DNA of 20,967 nt, taken from assembly GCA_934569215.1 (NCBI GenBank), contig CAKTKF010000002.1, positions 1 to 20,967 of the forward strand, written 5' to 3'. Positions 15,169 through 20,967 of the stretch are shown here, piece after piece. The notes below the pieces were generated by a model that ran no database searches, was not told the DNA's origin, and saw only the letters and a program-made list of their open reading frames with translations. This DNA comes from an uncultured Oscillospiraceae bacterium. GTDB lineage: Bacteria > Bacillota > Clostridia > Oscillospirales > Oscillospiraceae. Made by a program: the position numbers and the translations under genes. The stretch's first letter is position 1, and each line of letters opens with the position of its first letter.

Positions 15169-15321
15169 ATGACGGCACGGTTTTCTACCACTTACAGCTC
15201 TACCCGCTGCACTATGGCAGCGGCATGTTCCTCTGCGCGAATTAGCCCCATTCTGGACACTGCCATGATTCTGGCGGTGTCCATTTGCGTTGTACGACTG
15301 CTGCTGGCAGCAGCGGCGTGA
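15169..15321 (+). CDS. Branched-chain amino acid leader peptide of the liv operon (putative attenuator peptide)
   Basis: 50 residues from ATG 15169, nine bases after AGGAGG (15154-15159); the in-frame ATG 15163 is only three bases from that site and less likely. The first half is rich in Thr, Ser, Ala and Cys. Codons 34-46 (15268-15306) read Ile Leu Ala Val Ser Ile Cys Val Val Arg Leu Leu Leu, nine of thirteen branched-chain, and match the substrate of the transporter encoded just downstream. After four Ala codons the TGA stop (15319-15321) falls in the antiterminator arm. A ribosome stalled for Leu, Val or Ile would leave this arm free, while one reaching the stop would cover it. No known protein family is recognisable; the role is inferred from codons and RNA structure. 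Confidence 0.72.
   Translation: MTARFSTTYSSTRCTMAAACSSARISPILDTAMILAVSICVVRLLLAAAA
15204..15223 (+). promoter_or_regulatory. Leader RNA hairpin within the leader ORF
   Basis: Perfect 7-bp stem CCGCTGC (15204-15210) / GCAGCGG (15217-15223) with a six-base loop. It is the first structure of the leader transcript and may act as an early pause site (inference). Confidence 0.45.
15255..15282 (+). promoter_or_regulatory. Leader RNA hairpin over the first Ile-Leu codons
   Basis: Stem GGACACTGCC (15255-15264) / GGCGGTGTCC (15273-15282), ten pairs with one G-T wobble and an eight-base loop. The loop and right arm hold the first Ile and Leu codons of the branched-chain stretch, so a translating ribosome must melt it. 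It could be the pause hairpin that synchronises ribosome and polymerase. Confidence 0.5.
15298..15316 (+). promoter_or_regulatory. Leader RNA hairpin over the Leu-Leu-Leu codons
   Basis: Six perfect pairs GCTGCT (15300-15305) / AGCAGC (15309-15314), extendable by two pairs (one of them a wobble) to 15298-15316. It competes with the start of the antiterminator arm and may help keep it closed when the leader is not translated. Confidence 0.45.
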
Positions 15322-15357
15322 CCGGGGCTTCACATGGTATGAAGAAGCGGTTACGCC
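15315..15357 (+). promoter_or_regulatory. Antiterminator stem of the liv attenuator
   Basis: GGCGTGACCG (15315-15324) pairs with CGGTTACGCC (15348-15357), ten pairs with one G-T wobble. The left arm contains the leader peptide stop codon. The right arm is the ascending arm of the terminator, so the two folds exclude each other. Confidence 0.68.
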
Positions 15358-15376
15358 CTGGGCGAACCGCTTTTTT
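15345..15376 (+). terminator. Intrinsic terminator (attenuator) before livJ
   Basis: AAGCGGTT (15345-15352) pairs with AACCGCTT (15365-15372). Above a bulged A, CGCC (15354-15357) pairs with GGCG (15361-15364) around a CTG loop. The stem runs into a six-T tract (15371-15376). It stands between the leader ORF and livJ, 32 bases before the livJ start, and must be read through for transporter expression. Confidence 0.88.
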
Positions 15377-15407
15377 ATAGTAAGAAATGAAAAAGGAGAA
15401 CACTATC

Positions 15408-16556
15408 ATGAAAAAAGTACTTGCTATGCTGATGGCTGCCCTGATGGTAGCCGCAATGTTCACCGGATGCGGCTCTAAGAAGGCTGCGGGGAGCTCCGAT
15501 GCAATCAAGATTGGTATGTCCGGCCCTCTGACCGGCGGTGCCGCCGTCTACGGTACGGCTGTTCAGGCCGGCATGGAAATTGCCGTTGAGGAAGTGAACG
15601 CCAAGGGCGGTCTGCAGTTCGAGCTGAAATGCCAGGATGACGAGCATGACACCGAGAAGGCTGCCAATGCCTACAATGCCCTGAAGGGCAAGGGCATGCA
15701 GATCATGGCCGGCCCTGTCACCACCGCCCCCTGCAACGTGGTTGCCGCCGAGTGCGCCAACGACAAGATTTTTATGCTGACCCCCTCCGGCTCCGGCGCT
15801 TCCATCATTGAGTACGGCGACAACATCTTCCAGATCTGCTTCACCGACCCCAACCAGGGCGTCGCTTCCGCCGACTACATGGCGACCCATGACCTGGGCA
15901 GCACCATCGGCGTGATCTACGACTCCTCCGACGTCTACTCCTCCGGCATTTACGAGAAGTTCGCCGCCGAGGCGCAGGCCAAGGGCCTGAACATTGCCTG
16001 TGTGGAAGCCTTCACCGCCGACAACAAGTCCGACCTGACCACCCAGGTGACCAAGTGCAAGGACGCCGGCTGCGACCTGGTGTTCCTGCCCTTCTACGCC
16101 ACCGAGGCAGCTCAGGTTCTGACCTATGCCAATACCATCGGCTACGCCCCCACCTTCTTCGGCTGCGATGGCATGGACGGCATCCTGGCCGTGGAAGGCT
16201 TTGATCCCGCTCTGGCCGAGGGTCTGATGCTCCTGACCCCCTTCTCCGCCGACGCTTCCGATGAGGCTACCCAGTCCTTCGTTGCCAAATACAAGGAGAA
16301 GACCGGCATCGTTCCCAACCAGTTCGCCGCCGATGCCTACGACGTCATCTGCTCTCTCTACCAGGCCTGCGTCGCGGGCGGCGTGACCCCGGATATGAGT
16401 GCTTCCGAGATCAACGACATCCTGGTCGGCCAGTTCACCTCCATGACCTATGACGGCCTGACCGGCAAGGGCATGACCTGGAAGGCAACCGGTGAGGTTT
16501 CCAAGAGCCCCATGGCCGTTGTGATCAAGGACGGCACTTACGTCAGCGCGGAATAA
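15408..16556 (+). CDS. livJ: Branched-chain amino acid ABC transporter, substrate-binding lipoprotein
   Basis: 382 residues. ATG 15408 is chosen because AAGGAG (15393-15398) precedes it at a suitable distance; the ATG at 15387 lies before that site. A lipoprotein signal MKKVLAMLMAALMVAAMFTG precedes Cys21. The mature protein is a type I periplasmic-binding fold of the Peripla_BP_6 family: IKIGMSGPLTGGAAVYGTAV at the N-terminus, MAGPVTTAPCNVVAAECAND in the ligand hinge region and the late FAADAYDVI motif. It should capture Leu, Ile or Val outside the membrane and deliver them to LivHM. First structural gene after the attenuator, and separated from livH by 138 bases of structured RNA, as expected for a component made in excess. 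Confidence 0.94.
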   Translation: MKKVLAMLMAALMVAAMFTGCGSKKAAGSSDAIKIGMSGPLTGGAAVYGTAVQAGMEIAVEEVNAKGGLQFELKCQDDEHDTEKAANAYNALKGKGMQIMAGPVTTAPCNVVAAECANDKIFMLTPSGSGASIIEYGDNIFQICFTDPNQGVASADYMATHDLGSTIGVIYDSSDVYSSGIYEKFAAEAQAKGLNIACVEAFTADNKSDLTTQVTKCKDAGCDLVFLPFYATEAAQVLTYANTIGYAPTFFGCDGMDGILAVEGFDPALAEGLMLLTPFSADASDEATQSFVAKYKEKTGIVPNQFAADAYDVICSLYQACVAGGVTPDMSASEINDILVGQFTSMTYDGLTGKGMTWKATGEVSKSPMAVVIKDGTYVSAE

Positions 16557-16580
16557 GCACGATTAACAAACCAATGGTGG

Positions 16581-16604
16581 CTGGACAGGGGAAACCCTGT
16601 CCGG
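16581..16604 (+). promoter_or_regulatory. GAAA-loop hairpin between livJ and livH
   Basis: CTGGACAGGG (16581-16590) pairs with CCCTGTCCGG (16595-16604), ten pairs with one wobble around a GAAA tetraloop, 24 bases after the livJ stop. There is no T-run, so it is more likely an mRNA 3'-end stabiliser or processing element for livJ than a full terminator. Confidence 0.6.
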
Positions 16605-16630
16605 CTGCCGGTCGTAAACGGATGCCGACA

Positions 16631-16669
16631 GCCTGTGAGAAGAACACAGGCGTGTGTCCTCGTCACAGG
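16631..16669 (+). promoter_or_regulatory. Alternative hairpins upstream of livH
   Basis: GCCTGTG (16631-16637) can pair with CACAGGC (16645-16651) or, less fully, with CACAGG (16664-16669). The second fold would lie about 10 bases from the livH ribosome binding site. Confidence 0.4.
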
Positions 16670-16694
16670 TTGTTGGAAAGAGAGGAATGCAGTT

Positions 16695-17576
16695 GTGAGT
16701 TTTTTACAGTATCTGATTAACGGCATCAGCATCGGTTCGGTGTATGCCATCATCGCCCTGGGCTATACCATGGTGTACGGCATTGCCAGAATGCTGAACT
16801 TCGCCCACGGCGACGTGATCATGGTGGGCGCTTATATGTCCTACTGCGTAACGAGCTATCTGGGACTTCCCCCGGCGGTGGGTGTTCTGGCAGCCGTCAT
16901 CGTGTGTACGCTTCTGGGCGTGCTGATCGAGGGACTGGCCTACAAGCCCCTGCGGGGCGTTCCGAGTCTCGCGGTGCTGATCACCGCCATCGGTGTCAGC
17001 TACTTCCTGCAAAATGCCGCCCAGCTGATTTTTGGGTCTGCCCCAAAGAACTTCAAGAGCATCGTGGCCATAAAGCCCCTGGTGCTCTTTAACGGCGGCC
17101 TGACCATCACGGGAGAAGTGATCGTGACCGTCGCGGCCTGCATCGTCATCATGATCGGGCTGACCGTGTTTACAAACAGAACCAAAATGGGCAAGTCCAT
17201 GCGGGCGGTGTCCGAGGATCGGGACGCGGCGCAGCTGATGGGCATCAACGTCAACCGCACCATTTCCGTCACCTTTGCCATTGGCTCCGCTCTGGCGGCC
17301 GTCGCCGGTGTGCTGCTCTGCTCCACCGTGCCGACCCTGATGCCCACCACCGGCTCCATGCCCGGTATCCGCGCCTTTACCGCGGCGGTCTTCGGCGGCA
17401 TCGGCTCCATTCCCGGCGCAATGCTGGGCGGCATCCTTCTGGGCGTCATTGAGACCTTCAGCAAGGCGTACCTGTCCACCCAGTTCTCCGACGCCATCGT
17501 ATTTCTGGTTCTGATTGTCATTCTGCTCGTCAAGCCCGCCGGACTGCTGGGCAAGAACGTGCAGGAGAAAGTGTGA
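16695..17576 (+). CDS. livH: Branched-chain amino acid ABC transporter permease LivH
   Basis: 293 residues from GTG 16695 (AGAGGA eight bases upstream), which gives the family N-terminus SFLQYLINGISIGSVYAIIA; a longer frame to 16635 would include the structured intergenic RNA. About eight transmembrane helices, with the conserved motifs YGIARMLNFAHGDVIMVGAY near residue 28 and AAVFGGIGSIPGAMLGGILLG near the end. The coupling loop RAVSEDRDAAQLMGINVNRT contacts the ATPases. It forms the membrane channel with LivM. Ten bases separate its stop from the livM start. Confidence 0.95.
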   Translation: MSFLQYLINGISIGSVYAIIALGYTMVYGIARMLNFAHGDVIMVGAYMSYCVTSYLGLPPAVGVLAAVIVCTLLGVLIEGLAYKPLRGVPSLAVLITAIGVSYFLQNAAQLIFGSAPKNFKSIVAIKPLVLFNGGLTITGEVIVTVAACIVIMIGLTVFTNRTKMGKSMRAVSEDRDAAQLMGINVNRTISVTFAIGSALAAVAGVLLCSTVPTLMPTTGSMPGIRAFTAAVFGGIGSIPGAMLGGILLGVIETFSKAYLSTQFSDAIVFLVLIVILLVKPAGLLGKNVQEKV

Positions 17577-17586
17577 GGTGAGTGCC

Positions 17587-18657
17587 ATGAAACTGAAACA
17601 ATACATTGGGCTCCACCGCACGAATCTGGTAACCTACGGTGTGGTCATCCTGGGCTTTGTCATCATGCAGATGCTGTCCGCATCCCATATGCTTTCCAGT
17701 TCCGTAGAAGGCTTCCTGGTTCCCATCTGTGCCTACGTCGTTCTGGCCGTTTCCCTGAACCTGGTGGTGGGCATTTCCGGTGAGCTGAGCCTGGGTCACG
17801 CCGGATTCATGGGGGTGGGCGCCTTTACCGGCATCATCGTGGCGGCGCTGCTGAAGACCGTCATTGCCAGCAAGGTTCTGCTGCTGATCGTCGCCATTGT
17901 CTGCGGCGGCGTGATGGCGGGACTGTTCGGCGTCGTCATCGGCCTGCCGGTCATGCGCCTGCGAGGCGACTACCTCGCCATTGTGACGCTGGCCTTCGGC
18001 GAAATCCTGAAAAACCTGATCAACAATATGTATGTTGGCAGCGATGCCAACGGCGTTCATTTTGTGATCGGCACCGAAAAGCCTCTGCTTGCCGACGGCG
18101 GCAGCATGATCATCAACGGCCCCATGGGCGCCACCGGCGTTGCCAAGCTGGCGACCTTCCCCATTGGCTTTGCCTTAATTCTTGTGACGCTGTTCGTCGT
18201 GCTGAATCTGATCAACTCCAAGGAAGGCCGCGCCATCAAGGCCGTCCGGGACAACCGCATCGCCGCGGAATCCGTGGGCATCAACGTTACGGCGTTCCGG
18301 CTAAAAGCCTTCGTAGTCTCCGCCTTCTTGGCGGGCATGGCGGGGGCGCTGTACGGCCTGAATTATTCCTCCCTCACCGCCTCAAAGTTCAATTTCAATA
18401 CCTCCATCAACATTCTGGTGTTCGTGGTGCTGGGCGGCATGGGCAATATCCTCGGCTCCATCATTTCCGCTACGGTGCTGTACGTTCTGCCGGAGGCCAT
18501 GCGCGGCTTGCAGGATTACCGGATGATTCTCTACGCCGTGGTTCTGATCGTTGTGATGCTCTTTACCTGGTCTCCCAAGGTGAAGGAAGCCATGTCCGTG
18601 GTCACCGACAAGCTTGCCGGTGTATTCAAGAAGAAGGAGGCGGGAAGCAATGAATGA
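17587..18657 (+). CDS. livM: Branched-chain amino acid ABC transporter permease LivM
   Basis: 356 residues from ATG 17587, with GAGGTGA six bases upstream; the longer frame from 17515 overlaps livH and is rejected. It has about ten hydrophobic segments and the family motifs NLVVGISGELSLGHAGFMGV (about 57-76), RGDYLAIVTLAFGEILKNL and the coupling segment GRAIKAVRDNRIAAESVGIN. The C-terminus is a soluble lysine-rich tail. It pairs with LivH as the second permease subunit. Its stop overlaps the livG start by eight bases. Confidence 0.95.
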   Translation: MKLKQYIGLHRTNLVTYGVVILGFVIMQMLSASHMLSSSVEGFLVPICAYVVLAVSLNLVVGISGELSLGHAGFMGVGAFTGIIVAALLKTVIASKVLLLIVAIVCGGVMAGLFGVVIGLPVMRLRGDYLAIVTLAFGEILKNLINNMYVGSDANGVHFVIGTEKPLLADGGSMIINGPMGATGVAKLATFPIGFALILVTLFVVLNLINSKEGRAIKAVRDNRIAAESVGINVTAFRLKAFVVSAFLAGMAGALYGLNYSSLTASKFNFNTSINILVFVVLGGMGNILGSIISATVLYVLPEAMRGLQDYRMILYAVVLIVVMLFTWSPKVKEAMSVVTDKLAGVFKKKEAGSNE

Positions 18658-19507
18658 CTATTCCAAGAAAATCCTGAAAGTTCCCACCGTGACCTTCGTC
18701 CGTGAGCAGGATCAGGGCAAGCAGCCCGTTCTGGACGTGCGGAACCTGGGCATCGACTTTGGCGGCCTGACGGCTGTGGACAGCTTCAACATTACCATCG
18801 GCCCCACCGAGATCTCCGGCCTGATCGGCCCCAACGGCGCGGGCAAGACCACCATTTTCAATCTGCTCACCGGCGTCTATCAGCCCACCCGCGGCTCCGT
18901 GCTGGTCAACGGCATCGACATCAAGGGAATGCCGGTATACAAGGTCAATAAGCTGGGCATTGCCCGAACCTTCCAGAATATCCGCCTGTTTACGGACATG
19001 ACCGTTCTGGACAACGTCAAGGTCGGCCTGCACAATTCCATGAAGTGCTCCTTCTTCTCAAGCGTTCTGCACCTGCCCGGCTACTTCAAGGCCGAGAAGC
19101 GCGCCAATGAGAAGGCCATGGAGCTGCTGGATTTCATGGGGCTTGCGGAACATGCCAACGAGAAGGCGGGAAGCCTGCCCTATGGCGTTCAGCGCCGGCT
19201 GGAGATCGTCCGGGCGCTGGCGACCAATCCTTCCGTGATTCTGCTGGATGAACCCGCTGCCGGTATGAACCCCAGCGAGACTGCCGAGCTGATGCATCAG
19301 ATACGGCGGATCCGGGATACCTTCCACGTTGCTATTTTCCTGATCGAGCATGACATGAACCTGGTTATGAACGTGTGCGAGGCCATCGCCGTGGTGAATT
19401 ACGGCCGGATCATTGCCAAGGGAACCCCTGAGGAGATTCAGGCGAATCCCGCGGTCATCGAGGCCTACCTTGGCAAAGAGGAGGGGAAAGCAGATGCTGA
19501 AAATTGA
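18650..19507 (+). CDS. livG: Branched-chain amino acid ABC transporter ATP-binding protein LivG
   Basis: 285 residues. ATG 18650 lies nine bases after AGGAGG, inside the end of livM. Walker A is GPNGAGKT (60-67), Walker B ILLDEP (197-202), and the H-loop histidine is H234 in LIEHDMNLVM, which is typical of LivG. The ABC signature reads LPYGVQRRLEI rather than LSYGQQRRLEI, so the usual Ser and Gln are replaced by Pro and Val. An N-terminal extension of about 25 residues precedes the ATPase fold. The protein drives transport at the cytoplasmic face as a dimer with LivF. Its 3' end overlaps livF by 14 bases. Confidence 0.95.
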   Translation: MNDYSKKILKVPTVTFVREQDQGKQPVLDVRNLGIDFGGLTAVDSFNITIGPTEISGLIGPNGAGKTTIFNLLTGVYQPTRGSVLVNGIDIKGMPVYKVNKLGIARTFQNIRLFTDMTVLDNVKVGLHNSMKCSFFSSVLHLPGYFKAEKRANEKAMELLDFMGLAEHANEKAGSLPYGVQRRLEIVRALATNPSVILLDEPAAGMNPSETAELMHQIRRIRDTFHVAIFLIEHDMNLVMNVCEAIAVVNYGRIIAKGTPEEIQANPAVIEAYLGKEEGKADAEN

Positions 19508-20192
19508 AGACATGCACGTGTATTACGGCGCAATTCACGCGGTGAAGGGCGTGTCCTTTGAGGTCGGCGAGGGCGAGATCGTGGCGCTGATCGGCGCCAA
19601 CGGCGCAGGCAAGTCCACCATCCTGAAGACGGTGTCCGGCCTGATGCACCCCCGCAGCGGCTCCATCCGCTTCTTTGACCAGGATATCACCCATGTGGAG
19701 GCCTATAAGCTTCTGCGCACCGGCCTCGCCCACGTCCCGGAAGGACGGCGGATTTTCCAGCAGATGACGGTTCAGGAGAACCTGGAAATGGGCGCTTACA
19801 TCAAAAAGGACGTGTCCCAGGAGGACTTGGAGACGGTGTTCAACTACTTCCCCCGCCTGAAAGAGCGTCGCAAGCAGATTGCGGGGACCCTTTCCGGCGG
19901 CGAGCAGCAGATGCTGGCCATGTCCCGCGCCTTGATGAGCCACCCCAAGCTCATGATGCTGGACGAGCCGTCCATGGGTCTTGCGCCCATTCTGGTCGAC
20001 CAGATCTTTGACATCATCAAGGAGCTGCATAAGGCCGGCACCACGATTCTTCTCGTGGAGCAGAACGCCCGGAAGGCGCTGCAAATCGCCGACCGCGCCT
20101 ACGTTCTGGAAACCGGCAGCATTACCCTAAGCGGCACCGGCGCGGAGCTTGCCAGCTCCGACGCGGTGAAGAAGGCCTACCTCGGCGGTTAA
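19494..20192 (+). CDS. livF: Branched-chain amino acid ABC transporter ATP-binding protein LivF
   Basis: 232 residues. ATG 19494 is chosen over an upstream frame from 19413 because it gives the family N-terminus (MLKIEDMHVYYGAIHAVKGV) and has GAGGGG upstream. Walker A is GANGAGKS (34-41), the signature LSGGE (133-137) and Walker B MMLDEP (154-159). The switch position is Gln190 in LLVEQN, the LivF-specific replacement of the H-loop histidine. Last gene of the liv operon, followed by a strong terminator. Confidence 0.96.
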   Translation: MLKIEDMHVYYGAIHAVKGVSFEVGEGEIVALIGANGAGKSTILKTVSGLMHPRSGSIRFFDQDITHVEAYKLLRTGLAHVPEGRRIFQQMTVQENLEMGAYIKKDVSQEDLETVFNYFPRLKERRKQIAGTLSGGEQQMLAMSRALMSHPKLMMLDEPSMGLAPILVDQIFDIIKELHKAGTTILLVEQNARKALQIADRAYVLETGSITLSGTGAELASSDAVKKAYLGG

Positions 20193-20199
20193 TTATCCG

Positions 20200-20234
20200 A
20201 CACCCCCTGCATAGGATAAGCAGGGGGTGTTTTT
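20200..20234 (+). terminator. Rho-independent terminator of the liv operon
   Basis: Perfect 11-bp stem ACACCCCCTGC (20200-20210) / GCAGGGGGTGT (20220-20230) with a nine-base loop and a T-run to 20234. It starts eight bases after the livF stop. The right arm doubles as the ribosome binding site of the next small ORF. Confidence 0.95.
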
Positions 20235-20384
20235 ATGTGCCGGAAAAACCACCTGCATGGGTGCTGCTGCCTGTTCTTCGGACTGGGGCTGATTCTGGGG
20301 CATTGCGTTTCCAGTTGGTTTGTCTGCTGCTGCGGCGGAATTGCCCTTCTGGCGTTGGGATTTTGCATCATGAAAAGAAGATAG
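20235..20384 (+). CDS. Small cysteine-rich two-helix membrane protein (49 aa)
   Basis: 49 residues: MCRKNHLHGCCCLFFGLGLI, a second hydrophobic half with CCCGG and LALGFCIM, and a basic end KRR. Nine cysteines, two of the clusters being CCC. Two membrane segments are likely (about 9-24 and 28-46). The start codon follows directly on the T-run of the liv terminator, and the AGGGGG of the stem's right arm is the only ribosome binding site. The frame composition and clean amphipathic layout suggest a real gene. Short proteins of this look occur in related Clostridia in my memory, but I can give no function. Confidence 0.65.
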   Translation: MCRKNHLHGCCCLFFGLGLILGHCVSSWFVCCCGGIALLALGFCIMKRR

Positions 20385-20446
20385 TCATAAACTTGTCCGG
20401 CGTTGAATAGACTGTATCGACAACGTGGGATAAGGAGTGATCCAAC

Positions 20447-20967
20447 TTGGAATTTGAGTTTCAGAAATCCGCCTGCCCCTGCCTGGAAACGGTGCTGCGG
20501 GAGGTTCAGAATGTGGAGCAGACCCAGGAGATCAAGCTGCCCGACGGGATGCCGGACATCGGCAGAGTCCTTGCCGCCTGGGGGCAGACCATCCTCCGCG
20601 GGAAGGAATGGCGCAGCGACTGCGTCTCCTTTTCCGGCGGGATGATGGCCTGGATCCTGTACGCGCCGGAGGACGGCAGCGAGGAACGGTGCATCGACGG
20701 CTGGATCCCCTTCCAGATGAAGTGGGATCTGCCCGAACGGACGGAGGAGGGGAGCATCCGCATCCAGTGCCTCACCCGGTTCGTGGATGCCCGGTCGGTG
20801 TCCGCCCGGAAGCTGATGGTGCGTGTGGGTGCAGCTGCCATGGCGGAGGCCTGTGTGCCGAAGACTGCGGAGATCGCCGCCCCGGCGGAACCAATCGAGG
20901 GCGTGGAGCTGCTGACAAGCAGCTATCCGGTCAGAATGCCCAGAGAGGCCGGGGAAAAGGCGTTTGC
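20447..20967 (+). CDS. DUF3794 (SPOCS) domain protein, C-terminus outside window
   Basis: 173 codons are visible from TTG 20447; AAGGAG (20432-20437) stands nine bases upstream. No ATG occurs near the conserved N-terminus (EFEFQKSACPCLETVLREVQ). The segment EIKLPDGMPDIGRVLAAWGQ and the later SYPVRMPREAGEKAF are typical of DUF3794 proteins, many of which carry further DUF3794 copies and a C-terminal LysM. In Clostridia the family includes SipL, which links the spore coat to SpoIVA. The rest of the gene is off the window, so a LysM cannot be checked. I see no clear sporulation-sigma promoter in 20385-20430. Confidence 0.88.
   Translation, partial: MEFEFQKSACPCLETVLREVQNVEQTQEIKLPDGMPDIGRVLAAWGQTILRGKEWRSDCVSFSGGMMAWILYAPEDGSEERCIDGWIPFQMKWDLPERTEEGSIRIQCLTRFVDARSVSARKLMVRVGAAAMAEACVPKTAEIAAPAEPIEGVELLTSSYPVRMPREAGEKAF

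Noticed and set aside
15139..15376. T-box or known riboswitch in the liv leader
   Set aside because: I see no conserved T-box core sequence (the AGGGTGGNACCGCG region) nor a recognisable aptamer; the coding features fit a leader peptide better.
15387..15407. Upstream ATG start for livJ
   Set aside because: It lies before the AAGGAG ribosome binding site; ATG 15408 gives a normal lipoprotein signal peptide.
1..20967. Mobile elements, CRISPR, phage or defence genes
   Set aside because: No transposase, integrase, spaced repeat array, tRNA-flanked integration or restriction/toxin-like gene was found; the layout is ordinary chromosome.

Overview
The window looks like a chromosomal segment from a spore-forming member of the class Clostridia, probably Oscillospirales. 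This is inferred from several signs: high GC, strong AGGAGG-type ribosome binding sites, sigma-A-like promoters, GTG and TTG starts, a DUF3794 (SPOCS) protein, a DUF896 protein, an RqcP/YlmH homologue, and an ECF sigma factor paired with a membrane anti-sigma-like protein. I see no tRNA, rRNA, CRISPR array, insertion sequence or phage gene. The window is core and near-core genome, densely packed in short operons. No stretch over 300 bases lacks a gene or a recognisable regulatory element.

Layout. 1-1774 (minus): YgiQ-type radical SAM protein, cut by the left window edge. 1911-4099 (minus): ECF sigma factor and a translationally coupled single-pass membrane protein. That membrane gene is broken by an in-frame TAG, after which the same frame stays open for 61 codons. 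4214-5221 (minus): rqcP/ylmH followed by a DUF896 gene, closed by a TTCG-loop terminator. 5343-9083 (plus), divergent from rqcP: two overlapping FAD-dependent oxidoreductase genes and a CPBP-family membrane protease. 9103-9387 (minus): DUF1294 membrane protein. 9415-9903 (plus): lipoprotein. 9895-10875 (minus): WYL-domain regulator. 10993-11820 (plus): endonuclease IV. 11902-14989 (plus): an FHA-SEDS fusion (FtsW/RodA type) and its class B penicillin-binding protein, a peptidoglycan polymerase/transpeptidase pair. 15110-20234 (plus): a complete livJHMGF branched-chain amino acid ABC transporter operon with its promoter, leader region and final terminator. 20235-20384 (plus): a tiny cysteine-rich membrane protein. 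20447 to the right edge (plus): a DUF3794 protein, cut by the window.

The most interesting element is the roughly 270-base leader of the liv operon. A consensus promoter (TTGACA-17-TACAAT) drives a short ORF with an excellent ribosome binding site. In its last part, 9 of 13 consecutive codons are Ile, Leu or Val, ending in Arg-Leu-Leu-Leu. Its stop codon lies inside a 10-bp antiterminator arm that pairs with the left arm of an intrinsic terminator just before livJ. This is the full logic of ribosome-mediated transcription attenuation, in a phylum where T-box and protein-based control are the usual solutions. A perfect 24-base palindrome just upstream of the promoter may add a second layer of control.

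Other points are the nonsense codon in the anti-sigma-like gene, the small cysteine-rich ORF whose ribosome binding site sits in the liv terminator stem, a terminator whose loop is the stop codon of the CPBP gene, and structured RNA between livJ and livH.
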